Source of the DNA: Lepidostoma basale
Taxonomy: Eukaryota > Arthropoda > Insecta > Trichoptera > Lepidostomatidae
Reading direction: 5' to 3'
Assembly (NCBI GenBank): GCA_022606425.2
Contig: JAHDVF020001467.1
Span: 992,001-1,056,000, forward strand
Length of the DNA stretch: 64,000 nucleotides
Shown piece by piece: positions 22,446 to 32,794 of this stretch. Within the stretch, counting starts at the first letter, position 1. Each line of letters opens with the position of its first letter. The position numbers and the translations under genes are program-made. The notes under the pieces are model-generated. The model was not told the origin of the DNA and ran no database searches. It saw nothing but the letters and a program-made list of their open reading frames with translations.

Positions 22446-23304
22446 GATATTAGCCATTGTGAAACGGGTCCTGTATATTGTTTTTATATGAATAAATATA
22501 GATATTTGTGGCATAGTCGCCCCAGCAATATATTCGGTTGATTCTCCTGAGATTGAGGCCCCGTATACGGCGCAAATGGAACACTAAACTTCGGCTCAGG
22601 GTTTCTTACTGCCGCGGCGCCGGCGGGAGGCGCTTCCTCTCAGCCCCCGGTAATAAGTGACCTAATGATATTTTACGAGCGCAGATATGTTACGCCATTA
22701 TTATAAAGGAGCGGGTAAGTAGGTGTCGTCTTGCCAATTACCGGCTGATACGGAGACTCGAGAGTCCCTCCTCCGGTCATCCGATTCGCGATAAGAGGCG
22801 CTGGAACCTAGGAGATGAGCTCGGATGGAGTCTAATACTTAAAGCGCTGGTCGTGCCTTCTCATACTTGTCAAGCTAACCTTATCTGATTGCTCACACCT
22901 TTCGGAAATTCATCGCCTGTAACACAGCTTTACAGCTCAGAAACTATCGTTTATGAAATATTATATTATATTTTCTTTGAGAATAGTGTAAAACTCCTTA
23001 TCGCACAAAATATAAAGAATATTCGGTTATGAAATAGCTTATTTTTTATATTTGTGAGTTTTTACAGTTTTGAAATTTACATCGTAATGAACACTAAGTA
23101 CAATACACTAAAATATCAACAACAACAAAAATTCATACTTTGTATAAAAACCACTTTAATATGAGTAAGTAACGACAACCGGTTTCATTCTGTAACGAGC
23201 TTCTAAATATCAATAAACTTAATTAATAGAACACTGGCTTAACTCAAAAAAGCAAGTTTTCCTCAATCTGACATGAGTCGGTGTTTTAACAAAAACAGTC
23301 GAAA
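22446..23304. other. Unique GC-rich stretch
   Basis: No gene. 22490-22930 is single-copy and GC-rich (CTGCCGCGGCGCCGGCGGGA), with long non-repetitive stretches that look like candidate conserved noncoding DNA. At 23175-23200 the minus strand has GAATGAAACCGGTTG, an FB-K-like scrap. Confidence 0.4.
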
Positions 23305-23402
23305 AGAACGTACGAATGGATAGCGTTAACATTGTGAACGATTATCGTACTACGAATGGATAGCGTTAACATTGTGAAAACTAGATGGATAGCGTTAACA
23401 CA
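23305..23402. repeat. Short tandem repeat, 2.5 units
   Basis: GGATAGCGTTAACATTGTGA occurs at about 23317 and 23357, and a partial copy at 23393. The unit contains GTTAACATTGTGAA, close to the block shared by the foldback families. Confidence 0.7.
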
Positions 23403-23574
23403 AGCCTCTGACTAATGTTAACTCAATTATGACCTAAATCATAATCGGTCAGTTTACTATTAAGCGTGCGAAATGTTGAGAATTTCCAAATAACCTAGGT
23501 ATGTATTTATTTATTAACATTCGTTCTCTTTGTTAATCTATTATAAATTTTTTATTTCCGTATCTTTTTATTAT

Positions 23575-24340
23575 TGTATTTATTGAACGCTAAGGCATTA
23601 ACACTAAGGAATTCCATAGTAATATACTTAGGAAATTGAAAAACTTTGTGTAATCTACTATTTATTAAAACATATGAAAAAACACGACATGTTTCGGAGA
23701 ATACCTCCATAAAAATTAAATAAAAACTAAACAAAGACTAAACATACTGTTTTTTCTGAGATGGCTAACCATTGTATTGAATTTGGTCGTAGTTTCGATA
23801 AAATGACACCCAATTTCTACACACAGTTAACAATAGCAATAAATTAAACAAACTTGAAAATTTATAAATCCTCAAGTCGGTTAAATTGGGTGAAAACATA
23901 ATTAATAATCAGATTCCTCCTTAAATTCTTTGTCTACATTTAATCTCCCTAAGCTCCCATTCCCAATCAAATGCAAATTAATCATTTATTAATTTCTATA
24001 TAAATTATGTCTTTTCAAATGTATGTATTTTTCTAAAAAACATTTTTTTAATATTTTTTATACTATCATCATGTATTATTATCATTTACTATTATTTATT
24101 AGTTCTTACTGTTAAAAAATAATTGTTAGTACCTACTTATGACAAATAGCCCAGGTTAATTTTTAAATTTGAATTATTGTATCGAATTTTAAATGCGTTT
24201 TTTATTAGTCTTCTTTTGTTTAGTTTTTATTATATTTTTTCACCTGAAGTGTATCCTCCGAAACATGTCGTGTTTTTTAAATATTTTTTAATAGATAGTG
24301 GATTAAACAAAGTTTTCAATTTCCTAAGTATTTTATTGTT
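23575..24340. mobile_element. FB-D foldback, ~760 bp
   Basis: Left arm 23575-23750 includes the shared block (GGAATTCCATAGTAATATAC), ACACGACATGTTTCGGAG and TTTAGTTTTTATTTAAT in inverse; right arm 24205-24340 includes ACCTGAAGTGTATCC, TCCGAAACATGTCGTG and TTCAATTTCCTAAGTATTTT. The 450-bp spacer is AT-rich and empty. Confidence 0.7.
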
Positions 24341-24654
24341 GTGAGTGTTTTTTTTTTGTACTTCGTAAGTTCTCGTAAGTTCACTTAATTTAAATAACTA
24401 TTTTGGGGGTATTGCATAATTGGACTATATATTTTCTATCACTGACATATTGAATTATTGATATTATACTTTATAATGTATGTATTGTTAAACACTTTTT
24501 AATAACAATGTACAGTATAACTTACTTACATTAACATTTAGCATGTTTTTTTATATTTATTTTTTTATTGTATGCGACATGTCTATAGAACCCAATTACT
24601 GTATACAATTTACATTTACAGACATACATGGTAAAATAAAACACATATATCAGC

Positions 24655-24880
24655 AATTGTGGTATGTACCTATATGATCCTTAAAGGACGCATAGGTCAT
24701 TTGGAGAATGTCCACATCGACTGACACCTCATTCAAGAGCACCATACCCCGGGTCATTGTATGGTGCGCCATGACATTTGTTCTGCTATGCGGTATGCAC
24801 AACAGATCGTGTCTTCTAGCGCGAGCATACCTGTCCGGTGCATTGAGGTTGTTGGTCGATGTTACCGACTTCAACAAAAT
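24655..24880 (-). mobile_element. Jockey/CR1-like LINE C-terminal fragment
   Basis: Minus-strand peptide RRHDLLCIPHSRTNVMAHH, then LLNEVSVDVDILQMTYASF. An R-R-H-x-L-L-x-I-P-x-x-R-T pattern followed by a conserved asparagine is typical of the C-terminus of Jockey- or CR1-type ORF2 proteins. No tail visible. Alternative: chance similarity. Confidence 0.5.
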
Positions 24881-24934
24881 CAGTCGTTTAATATTTATAA
24901 TGAACTTATTATTTAAATTATTATTATACATATA

Positions 24935-25275
24935 TATAACTAACTAACTAACTAACCATCACGCCGTTTCCCCGAAGGGGTAGGCAGAAAGAATGGACTG
25001 CCAAACTTTTCTTTCCTGACATATTTCTCTCGCTTCCTCAACATTCATACATCGTGTCATGCACGCGCGTAGATTTCTCTGACTCCTCACATGGCCGACA
25101 TTCAATATTTGATTTATTTGATCGTGCCACTTTTTCCTCGGTCTTCCTCTATTTCTGGTTCCATTTTCATCATTAATATATAATTTTTTTACCATTCTTT
25201 CTTCATTCATTCTTTCCATATGTCCAAACCATCTTAATGATCCTTTCATTATTTTGTTCATGACACCATCATAGA
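24935..25275 (-). mobile_element. RT-1 copy, 3' part
   Basis: Open for 100 codons: MNKIMKGSLRWFGHMERM, RNRGRPRKKWHDQINQIL, TRCMNVEEAREIC, ending SAYPFGETA. A TTAG tail complement (CTAACTAACTAACTAACC) at 24940-24957. It lies only ~125 bp upstream of the host exon's splice acceptor. Confidence 0.85.
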
Positions 25276-25380
25276 AAAATAAAAATACAGAATTACATTA
25301 ATTTATGGACCGGATCAAATGGACAAAGATATTTTGTGATTTTTTTTACAATATATTTGATTGACGATGAATACTTAAAG

Positions 25381-25399
25381 TTTCTTTTTCTATTTTCAG
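25381..25399 (+). other. Splice acceptor (3' splice site)
   Basis: Long pyrimidine run ending CAG; it defines the start of the host exon. Confidence 0.8.
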
Positions 25400-26128
25400 C
25401 CGATGCCTTGTTACCGACCGTTGGACCCGCAATGATCACATGCGAACACTTTTACGAAAACAACCAAAATAAACTAAACGAAAAGAACATCCAAGCAATT
25501 CACAACCTTGCACAAGCTGATAAAAACCACAACATATGCTGGGGAAACAATAAAGAAAAGAAGGAAGTGCCTAACGATGTTGAAAAGGAAGAAACAAAGA
25601 AATCCGCAGAGAAACAAGGTATTGATTCGAAAAGCGACAATAATATAACAGTAGAAGAAATTAGCAATAAGGAGGAACTTAAATTAGAACCGTCCAAGGA
25701 AACTAAATCAGAAATAACCGATGTAGATGAACTGAATAAAATTCCTGAATATGTGATATCCAAAGCCAAAACCAAAATGATTGCCAATGGTCTAGCAATC
25801 CCCGCCTTAGTAAGAATCCATATAATTAAGGATGCAACGAATAACAGTGTAAAGCGGCCTAAACCGACACACGAACAAGTGAAAAATAAGATCTTTAAAA
25901 GTGCCAAAAATGTGTCTTGTAATGATAGTGCCCATTCTTCTGCACTAAGTGCCAATAACTTTAATTTAAGTAGTGTTAATGGTGCAATTGTCAGTGCTGG
26001 AGACGCCAACGGCGGCTGCATAACGCTGCAGTATTTGCAGAGAAACAATGCCTTCTTGATCATCCCTACTACGGTCACCACCGCCATTGCATCTGTTCCT
26101 CAATTAGTTCCCAAGCAAGTACTTGAAG
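25400..26128 (+). CDS. Internal exon of an unidentified host gene
   Basis: A 729-bp exon. It is preceded by a strong acceptor, TTTCTTTTTCTATTTTCAG (25381-25399), and followed by a consensus donor, AAG then GTAAGA (26129 on). Both introns interrupt after the first base of a codon, and the length is a multiple of three, so the exon is symmetric and could be skipped without a frameshift. It encodes about 242 complete residues. Residues 1-45 start DALLPTVGPAMITCEHFYEN. Residues 48-112 are highly charged and Lys/Glu-rich, probably disordered. Then come a mixed hydrophobic patch (ISKAKTKMIANGLAIPALVR), a Ser/Asn-rich part, and a C-terminal hydrophobic, Thr/Val-rich part (ITLQYLQRNNAFLIIP). There is no signal peptide, membrane span, zinc finger or catalytic motif. 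I do not recognise the family. An open frame of this length in AT-rich DNA between good splice sites is unlikely by chance. The frame starting at the 25336 ATG includes intron and should not be taken as the protein start. No other exon of the gene is visible in the window. Confidence 0.8.
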
Positions 26129-26134
26129 GTAAGA
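26126..26134 (+). other. Splice donor (5' splice site)
   Basis: AAG then GTAAGA, near consensus; it fixes the exon end at 26128. The frame reaches a stop 13 bases later, consistent with intron. Confidence 0.8.
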
Positions 26135-26402
26135 TTTTTTAAACAACAGTTGTTTTAAATCTATTGAAAAATGTCAATGAATGTATTAAATAATTACGAT
26201 TTACTGCAATGAAAATAGTAGAGATTGGATCCCATTAAAGTCTATTAACATCTTTACTGGTTCTTGGGATGCCACTTAGGCTTTATTAATGTGGTAGTTT
26301 CCCGTTGCTTTCTAGATATATATTTGCACACAACACATCATTTGAACCGTATCACGGTATACAATTGTTTAGCTATTGATTTTCGTAACAAATGATAGGA
26401 AG

Positions 26403-26858
26403 CTAATCTTCTTCTTTTTAAAGTGCCCTGTTAAGTCCCCCCGACGTTGGTGATCACTCTGGTAAACTCTTCCCTATTCTGCGCTGTCCGGAATAGCTCC
26501 TCCACAGTTTCGATTCCCGTATATTCCCTCACATTGCGCAGCCAAGATATCTGCCTTCTCCCTGCCCCCCTTCGGCCGTCTATTTTTCCCTTCAAAATTA
26601 GATGCAGCAGGCGATATTTTTCTCTTCGTAGAACGTGACCCAGATATGAAATCTTGCGGACTTTGATCAATGTCAGCAGCTCTCTATTTACTCCTGCACG
26701 ATTCAGGACTTTTGTGTTCGTCACTCTGTCTGTCCATGGGATCCTGAACATTCTTCGGTGAAGCCACATTTCAAATGCCTCTTACCGGTTCATTGTATTT
26801 ACGTTTAATGTCCATGTCTCACACCCATATAACAGAACAGACCACACATAACCGCCAT
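26403..26858 (-). mobile_element. RT-5 fragment (LINE C-terminal)
   Basis: Minus strand VWSVLLYGCETWTLNVNTMN, stop, EAFEMWLHRRMFRIPWTDRV, then ISYLGHVLRREKYRLLHLIL, GRRGAGRRQISWLRNVREYT, FRTAQNREEFTRVITNVGGT and a stop. This matches a widespread arthropod non-LTR C-terminus in domain order. A GAAG-type tail at 26407-26417. It lies in the intron downstream of the host exon. Confidence 0.85.
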
Positions 26859-26861
26859 TTA

Positions 26862-26985
26862 TTGTCACGTGAATTCTAAAACCAGACCAACGACAGTGTG
26901 CCAATCACACTGAATCGAATACAGGACCTTCGGTGTGATAGTCATAGCCCTTGCCACTCGGACACATAGGCCGAAAAATGCATAA
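26862..26985 (-). mobile_element. SINE-2 copy
   Basis: On the minus strand GTGTCCGAGTGGCAAGGG (A box region) and TGTATTCGATTCAGTGTGAT (B box region) followed by CACACTGTCGTTGGTCTGG. Same family as 37765, 52622 and 59440. It lies directly beside the upstream edge of the RT-5 copy. Confidence 0.65.
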
Positions 26986-26994
26986 CTTTATTAA

Positions 26995-27100
26995 TAAGTA
27001 ATAATTATAGAACAACAAATTAAGTTTATATCATTCTCCTGATGATGAAGAACTTTTGAACATATCAAGAACAAAAAAAGTTGAAAAATAGTTTTTTATT
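26995..27100 (+). mobile_element. FB-B remnant
   Basis: TTATATCATTCTCCTGATGA, TGAAGAACTTTTGAACATAT and AGAACAAAAAAAGTTG keep FB-B order: TTCTC, then CCTGATGA. The core here is the canonical CTGATGA, but GAAA is lost. Confidence 0.5.
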
Positions 27101-27204
27101 TCACTATACCTACTTCGTTATGAGTAATGAACAATTTTTTTTATTTATAAGAAAATTTTTAGTTTATCGATAGAAAATGTATTTAAAGGGATTGTCACCT
27201 TGTT

Positions 27205-27325
27205 ATTTTAGATAATGCCCTGAAAATACAAAATATCTCACTCAAAATAGAATATACACTTAAAAAAACGTAAGTTTTCCTCTAGTTTCATAGAGCTCTG
27301 CGTCATTGTTCGAGTAAGAAAAAAA
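27205..27325. mobile_element. FB-A remnant
   Basis: TTAGATAATGCCCTGAAAA, CAAAATATCTCACTC and CGTCATTGTTCGAGTAAG follow an FB-A right arm. Heavily mutated. Confidence 0.4.
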
Positions 27326-27383
27326 TGTATTTTTTTTGTTTCTAATAATGCATATAAATTTATATTTTCAATAATATTAAAAG

Positions 27384-27785
27384 TTCTTCCTGGTGTTGGA
27401 TTGTTTAAAGTGCCTAATTACAGTTATTTAAAATATCAGTGGATACGTGGAATATAAATTAAATAAACACAAAAGCCCGGATCGTCCATTTTACAACGTT
27501 TGCACCATCTAAAAAAACATTAGGTATTTGTTATATTATTTTTATTTTGTTATTTTATTTTATATCGTTGTATTTTATATAATTTGTTTTACATTTATTT
27601 TGTGGACATTAGACGATCGAAGCGCGGGAGATGGCCTATTGGTGGCGATGAGTTTCGCAACCCATTACACCGCGTCTCTCGCGGGGACGAAAAGAGAAGG
27701 ATGAAGTGCCGCATCGGTAAAAGTGTGGCAGTCCATCCTTTCTGCCTACCCCTTCGGGGAGACGGCATGATGGTTAGTTAGTTTG
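27384..27785 (+). mobile_element. SINE-R copy, long form
   Basis: Upstream module (AGTGCCTAATTACAG, ACACAAAAGCCCGGATCGTC) shared with 52955-53440, then a T-rich spacer, then the body with GGTGGCGATGAG and CGCAACCCATTACACCGCG. It ends in the RT-1-like segment and TTAG tail. Non-coding; the 65-codon frame is incidental. Confidence 0.75.
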
Positions 27786-28494
27786 TTATAAATTTATGGA
27801 TATATTTTTAGATTTCTTTAAACATTAAAAAAAAAGCATATTATATGTATAATTAAGAATATTATTAAACATATGATTCAATTCTGTTCAATATTTGATC
27901 TAAAGTTAGATTTTGGTTTTGTAAACACGTTCGATCCAGTGTCAATCACGTGTGCCTTGTAACTAATAACAACTCATCGAACGTTCTGGTAAACCTCTAG
28001 TCACACAATTTGTGCTTGATTCCTTAGACTGACGTATTTCTCTGTGTATACAACTGTGAGTAGCCCAATTAGCGGGTGTTTGTCTAGTTCGGAGACGCCA
28101 TTTTGCGACAGGAGTGGAAGCCATTTTGTAGAAACATAATCCCACCATTATGATCGCATTTACAAACCGAACGTTTTCCCGTAGCTGTGTATTGATACTG
28201 ACAAAAACTCTCAAGACTTCTTACAACATTCATGAATTTATTTTACATTTCTATTAAATGTTGTGGATTTTAGTAAAGTTTGGGTTGCCGTCGTTGCGAA
28301 TCATGTTTAATTTGAGGTTCGCTGTTACCTAGGCTTTGGCGCCACGATTCAGTATAAATCTTGTTATGAAATCAAAATCAATGTGTAGTGGTTAATTATT
28401 AGTTTCGCATGTTATTATTTTACGTTCCAGGAATTTAGTTTTTAATCTTTCAGACTGGAATCGAATTACTATTATTTTTTACCTTTTACCTTTA
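27786..28494. other. Unique stretch
   Basis: No gene. 27955-28215 is less AT-rich, and an 83-codon minus-strand frame there has no recognisable domain. Confidence 0.4.
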
Positions 28495-28810
28495 ATAATG
28501 AATGAAAGTGTTATGAACAAAATAATTAAAAGGAATATTAAGATGGTTTGAACACATGAAAAGAATGAATGAAGTAAAAATGGATATAAAATTATAAGAT
28601 GTATTTGGAACTAGAAGTCGGGGAAGACCAAGTAAAACGTGGCACCATCAAATAAATCAAATATTGAATGTCGGCCACGTGAGGAGTCGAAAAAATCGAC
28701 GTGCGTGCATGACACGATGTATGAATGTTGAGGATTCGCGAGAAGTATGTTAGGAAAGAAAAGTGTGACAGTCTATTCTTTCTGCCTGAGACCTTTCTTT
28801 CTGCCTGTTT
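28495..28810 (+). mobile_element. RT-1 fragment, degraded
   Basis: AATGAAAGTGTTATGAAC, AGATGGTTTGAACACATG, GGGGAAGACCAAG, GACACGATGTATGAATG in RT-1 order. The 3' end TTCTTTCTGCCTG is duplicated and the tail is lost. Confidence 0.65.
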
Positions 28811-29189
28811 TGCAGTATTACATATTATAACTTAAACAAAATGTCTACTGAGCTAGCTCAGTCAAGCTATATGATATATTATATGGGCTATCTACACATA
28901 TTTCGACATTTCCCTTACAGTTGAATAATCCATAGAAAATCTCAGTAGAAACGTTTGAGGTATGCGGCCTTAAGGGAAAATGAAAGCATTCAAAATATGT
29001 TTATATCGTAAGAACAAATATTTGCACTTAATAAATCATTATATGAAATTAAATTCATCTTATTCATAGTTACAATCTTGCAGATTGGTCTGAAACAAGC
29101 TTCACTTGTTCCCTCCAGCCAGCCTTTTCATTTCTGAAAGCGCAAGTGCCTTATCACCTGGTCTATATAATAATACTTAGAAAATAATA
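28811..29189. other. Unique stretch
   Basis: Nothing recognised. Confidence 0.4.
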
Positions 29190-29575
29190 ACATATGGTGT
29201 CGAAGCAAGGGCAGACACAGTAAGGACCAAACAAGTTTTGAGGACTTCCGAAATAAAGACACTGAGGACGATAGCAGGCAAGACACTGATGGGTCGCGTG
29301 AGGAACACCAGAATAGGAGAGATATGTGAGGTTGAGGATATTATAAGATGGACCATACAGCGAAAAAGGGAATGATACGGTCATGTTCAAAGAATGGACA
29401 CCACCAGACTCCCCTATATTGCATTGCATAATCAACCTCATGGGACTCGTCCTCTTAGAAAACCTCATAAAAGATGGAAGGACAGCTGGGAATCTACCTC
29501 ACAGGAAGAGCAACACTCTGGAGAACAGACCACATAGGTCTACAATAAGAAAGAAGAAGACTTAACTTGTGTTAC
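29190..29575 (+). mobile_element. RT-4 fragment
   Basis: Frames joined by one stop near 29371 read RADTVRTKQVLRTSEIKTLR, then ICEVEDIIRWTIQRKRE, stop, YGHVQRMDTTRLPYIALH and KRWKDSWEST, ending in AAGAAAGAAGAAG. Same family as 17296-17888 in the opposite orientation. Confidence 0.8.
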
Positions 29576-30300
29576 GTTATATTACGATACAATTTGAATT
29601 CAAAGGCCGATGACTTCATCTGATACTAAAAACCACACGTGTAATCAAACTTACTGAATTCAATGATCCGAAGCCGCTGTTTTATCACTGTGAGTGCTAT
29701 TAATAGCTACATCATGCATCAATCTTAGTCATATCAAGTCGCTGGAGCCATAAATTAATAATTACGGTGTTGTTTAATTACAAGTTAGTACTGCTCGACG
29801 TACTCTTTCCTAATTGCGTAATTTATTTTGATCGTTTGGTATTGCTCACAGCGGAATGCACAAGCCTGGTGGCTGCAGTACACTTCACATGAAGTGACAC
29901 GCCAGAGTTCAAATCCGTAAGTGCCTGCGTCATCCCGTTCTCCTGGGAATAAAGCGCTAGTTTTCGAATCTTTAAATTTTATTCGACCAATCGAGAGCCG
30001 CCCCTCGCTCGCGATGTGGACGGCGATTGGCTAATGGACAACGTAAAACAGTCACAGATCATTTAAAAATGAATTCATTGGCGTAGGTACGTGAAAGTCT
30101 ATTGTGCAAATTTACCTATTTTATTATATATGAAAAATAACCTTTTTCGTCTTACAATATATGAAAACAATTCAAAATCCGAAAATCATATTTATTATTC
30201 TATATTTTTTTGCATATAAGGTTTTCTTTACTGCCTAAATATTCATAGAATGCTCATTTTATATCTCTAACGTGAAAATTAGTTACATTTTAAATATCTT
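29576..30300. other. Unique stretch with GC-richer island
   Basis: No gene. 29850-30065 has mixed composition and inverted CCAAT-type sites (GACCAATCG and GATTGGCTAATGG). This is promoter-like in content, but no TATA box, initiator or coding start was identified. Confidence 0.35.
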
Positions 30301-30462
30301 TTAACTGTTTTAATTGAAACACCGTTATAATATCACAATTTATTTATTACATTTCCCTGAAAAATGATCGTGACAGCTGATGATGCCAACATTGGTTGCA
30401 GAAACAGCTGTCACGACATTTTATGAATTGTGATATTATAACAGTGTTCCAATATAATTCGG
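30301..30462. mobile_element. FB-G foldback
   Basis: Inverted ends CACCGTTATAATATCACAAT and ATTGTGATATTATAACAGTG; inner arms CGTGACAGCTG and CAGCTGTCACG. Between them lie CTGATGA (30377-30383), a CCAA/TTGG hairpin and GAAAC (30401-30405). All core bases of a hammerhead are present, but the flanks pair with each other in the wrong order for one. Confidence 0.7.
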
Positions 30463-30649
30463 TTTCGGCAGCTCGCTATCATATTCTGGTCTTATGATTG
30501 TATAAAATCATAATTTCCACCAAAACAATGAATTACATTAATATTCTTTTCTTCTATATTCGTCAAAACTTTGTGTTGCTGATTCATTGAAGAACGTTTT
30601 TTTTAAAACTAGACTAGACTTAATTCCTCCTCCTCTTCACCATTCATTT

Positions 30650-30745
30650 TGTATATAAATATTTTTTTATTGATAAACTGAGGAAGAGCGTCTGTAGCCC
30701 GGAATATTAAAAACAATATATTCAAATGTGAATCCATAACACTAT
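30650..30745 (+). mobile_element. FB-F-like arm
   Basis: CTGAGGA is followed by AGAGCGTCTGTAGCCC and GGAATATTA, i.e. GAAA altered to GGAA. Layout similar to 18100-18210. Confidence 0.4.
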
Positions 30746-31254
30746 GATGGCAAATATAGAATAGATGAATTAAATTCTTTTAACTTAAAAGTTAGATAAA
30801 AATCGGACGTTTATGTAATCTGTTTGTAGGAAAGGTAATGGTAACGAAACGCCGCTGACGTCGTATCACAAGTGACCAGAAATGGCGGGTACCGCGATAC
30901 TTGACACCAATTAACTCCCAGATGACATTGCGTGTGGCGCAATCCTCCAACACACTGTGACTCCAGTCAGAGTGATTACCCTCACACACACACTTGAAGT
31001 GAAGATTTCACTATAACGTATCATAGAATTATACGAATGTGAATATTTATAGAATGGACAACAATTTGACTGAGTCAACTTATTAGACTTTATTCTGGAT
31101 TAAGGTGGTATTGTAGTGTAGAAAATTATAAAAATAGTTTTTTTTAAGAGGATAATCTGAAATTCAAAATATTTTCGAAGTAACAGCTATTTTTGTGACG
31201 CACCGATTAAATCGATCCGAAATGAACAAACGAGGCAGACAAACTATCTTACTT
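30746..31254. other. Unique stretch with a GC-richer open frame
   Basis: 30792-30989 is a 65-codon minus-strand frame of even composition (IRRQRRFVTITFP) that stands out from its AT-rich flanks. I do not recognise it. It could be an old repeat or unique DNA; not supported as a gene. Confidence 0.3.
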
Positions 31255-31415
31255 ACTTACTTAGACAGCCGTTGTCGTCCACTGCTGGACATAAGGACTA
31301 CGTTCCTCGTTTTCAAGAAATTTAAATATTTTTTTTTTTCAAATCACTGGAAGGACTGGTATCCTGCCAACCAGGACGTACTATTTTTTTGTGAGCCCCG
31401 CTATGCCAGCCTGCA
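31255..31415. repeat. Repeat related to 1817-2095
   Basis: CGTCCACTGCTGGACATAAGG and AGCCCCGCTATGCCAGC; degraded. Confidence 0.4.
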
Positions 31416-31987
31416 TCTTTTTTTTATAATTGTATTTTTTTATATTGTTGAAATATCAATAAATAATTTATGAAACATGGATATTAAATTTTTTTTTACA
31501 GCACCCGAAAAAACACATAAAATTCGGGCGTCTAGACTAAAATACTCCCTTAAGTAACATAAGTTCAGAATCAAAGATAGTCTTCTTCTTTCTTCTTTTT
31601 CTTTGACATTTCTAAGACAGGTGAAACATGTCATTCACATAAAATATTCTAGAAAACAGACGTTTTTATTCATATTTAATAAGACTCCAAACACATTATT
31701 TTTATTGTATTCTGATTTCCCGTATCTTAAAAGCTTTATCAAAGGATTCAACCCCTATCAGCATTTTTAAAATAAGGCTTAAGAAATTAAGATGTTATTT
31801 TCAGATGAAAAAAAAGTAGAAATAAATAAAAATATATAAATAATCTTTAAATGTCATATTGTATTGGAAAGTAACGTAAATAATCGTCTTTTTGTCAAAC
31901 ATTTAAGAATTCAATTTTATAATTGCCAAATTTCAGTTTTGTATTTGTTTTCGTCTTTTTGTTTTTGTCATAGAAAAAATAATCTGG
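31416..31987. other. AT-rich stretch with an FB-A arm
   Basis: 31605-31675 is a solo FB-A right arm (GGTGAAACATGTCATTCAC to CGTTTTTATTCATATT). Otherwise nothing; the 92-codon frame is chance. Confidence 0.45.
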
Positions 31988-32087
31988 AATTCGTTGTCGA
32001 CCCTTTTTTAATGCTCATTCGTGATCCGTTTATCACAAATGAGCGGGAAAAAACTGTCAGGGGTTCGCACCACTTTGGAAACCACTG
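31988..32087. mobile_element. hAT-type MITE, truncated
   Basis: TTCGTTGTCGACCCTTTTTT matches the interior of the 36658-37094 element, and it ends TTTGGAAACCACTG at 32087. The left end is missing. Confidence 0.6.
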
Positions 32088-32479
32088 GTTTAGACATAGA
32101 AATACTATTCAAAATCTTTATCGCACTTATCGATAATACAAAAACTGTAAACTCGCCGATATTATCTTTTGTATTTTTAAGATAATGGCACTTTATAACG
32201 CAGCAAAAAAAGCACATAACGGCCAAAATATTCGTAGAGAAGACACGATCCGTAATCTGCGGAGGAGATTACTGGCGATGGTGGAGTTTATCTCTTTGTG
32301 CGTTGGCCTGACAATCATTAAGGGCAAAATAAAGTGTAAAATAAAACCGTTGGGCAGTGAACACAGAAAACCGGAAGAAGTGACAACAAAATCAATTCAC
32401 CCCATTCACAAAAAAATTCAATTCTTTCAACACTTGATTGGTAATTGAAATTTCTCAGTAGGAAAGTTTATTTAAAAAA
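32088..32479. other. Unique stretch
   Basis: No gene. An 87-codon frame (32185-32448) has no domain and no splice context. Confidence 0.35.
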
Positions 32480-32790
32480 ATAATAATTCATCACGCCTTA
32501 TCCCCGAGAGGTAGGCAGACATAATGGCCCACCACGATGTTCTTTCCTGACATACTTCTCTCGATTCCTCAACATTCTTACATCGTGTTATGTGACTCCT
32601 ACGATATACAATATTAATTTATTTGATCGTGCCACGTTTTCCTCGGTCTTTCTTTAGTTCTAAGTCCGTTATCATCGTAAATGTATACTTTTTACCATTC
32701 TTTCTTTATTATCTTGTTATTACAGTTCATTCGCACTGCACTCAGTTTTCATATTTTCATTCAACACATATCATACATGAAAATAAATTG
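32480..32790 (-). mobile_element. RT-1 fragment, degraded
   Basis: CATCACGCCTTATCCCCGAG, then TTTGATCGTGCCACGTTTTC and TTACCATTCTTTCTTTA are the complement of successive RT-1 segments. A deletion removes the FGHMERM part. Confidence 0.65.
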
Positions 32791-32794
32791 AATA

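Noticed and set aside
23305..23402. CRISPR array
   Set aside because: Repeats are unequal, spacers are not unique and regular, and the window is eukaryotic.
25336..25399. ATG at 25336 as the start of the 268-codon protein
   Set aside because: The stretch 25381-25399 is a strong splice acceptor and the upstream codons are intron-like, so the frame start is not a protein start.
25500..26087. 195-codon minus-strand frame
   Set aside because: It is the shadow of the + strand host exon; it has no splice context or domain of its own.
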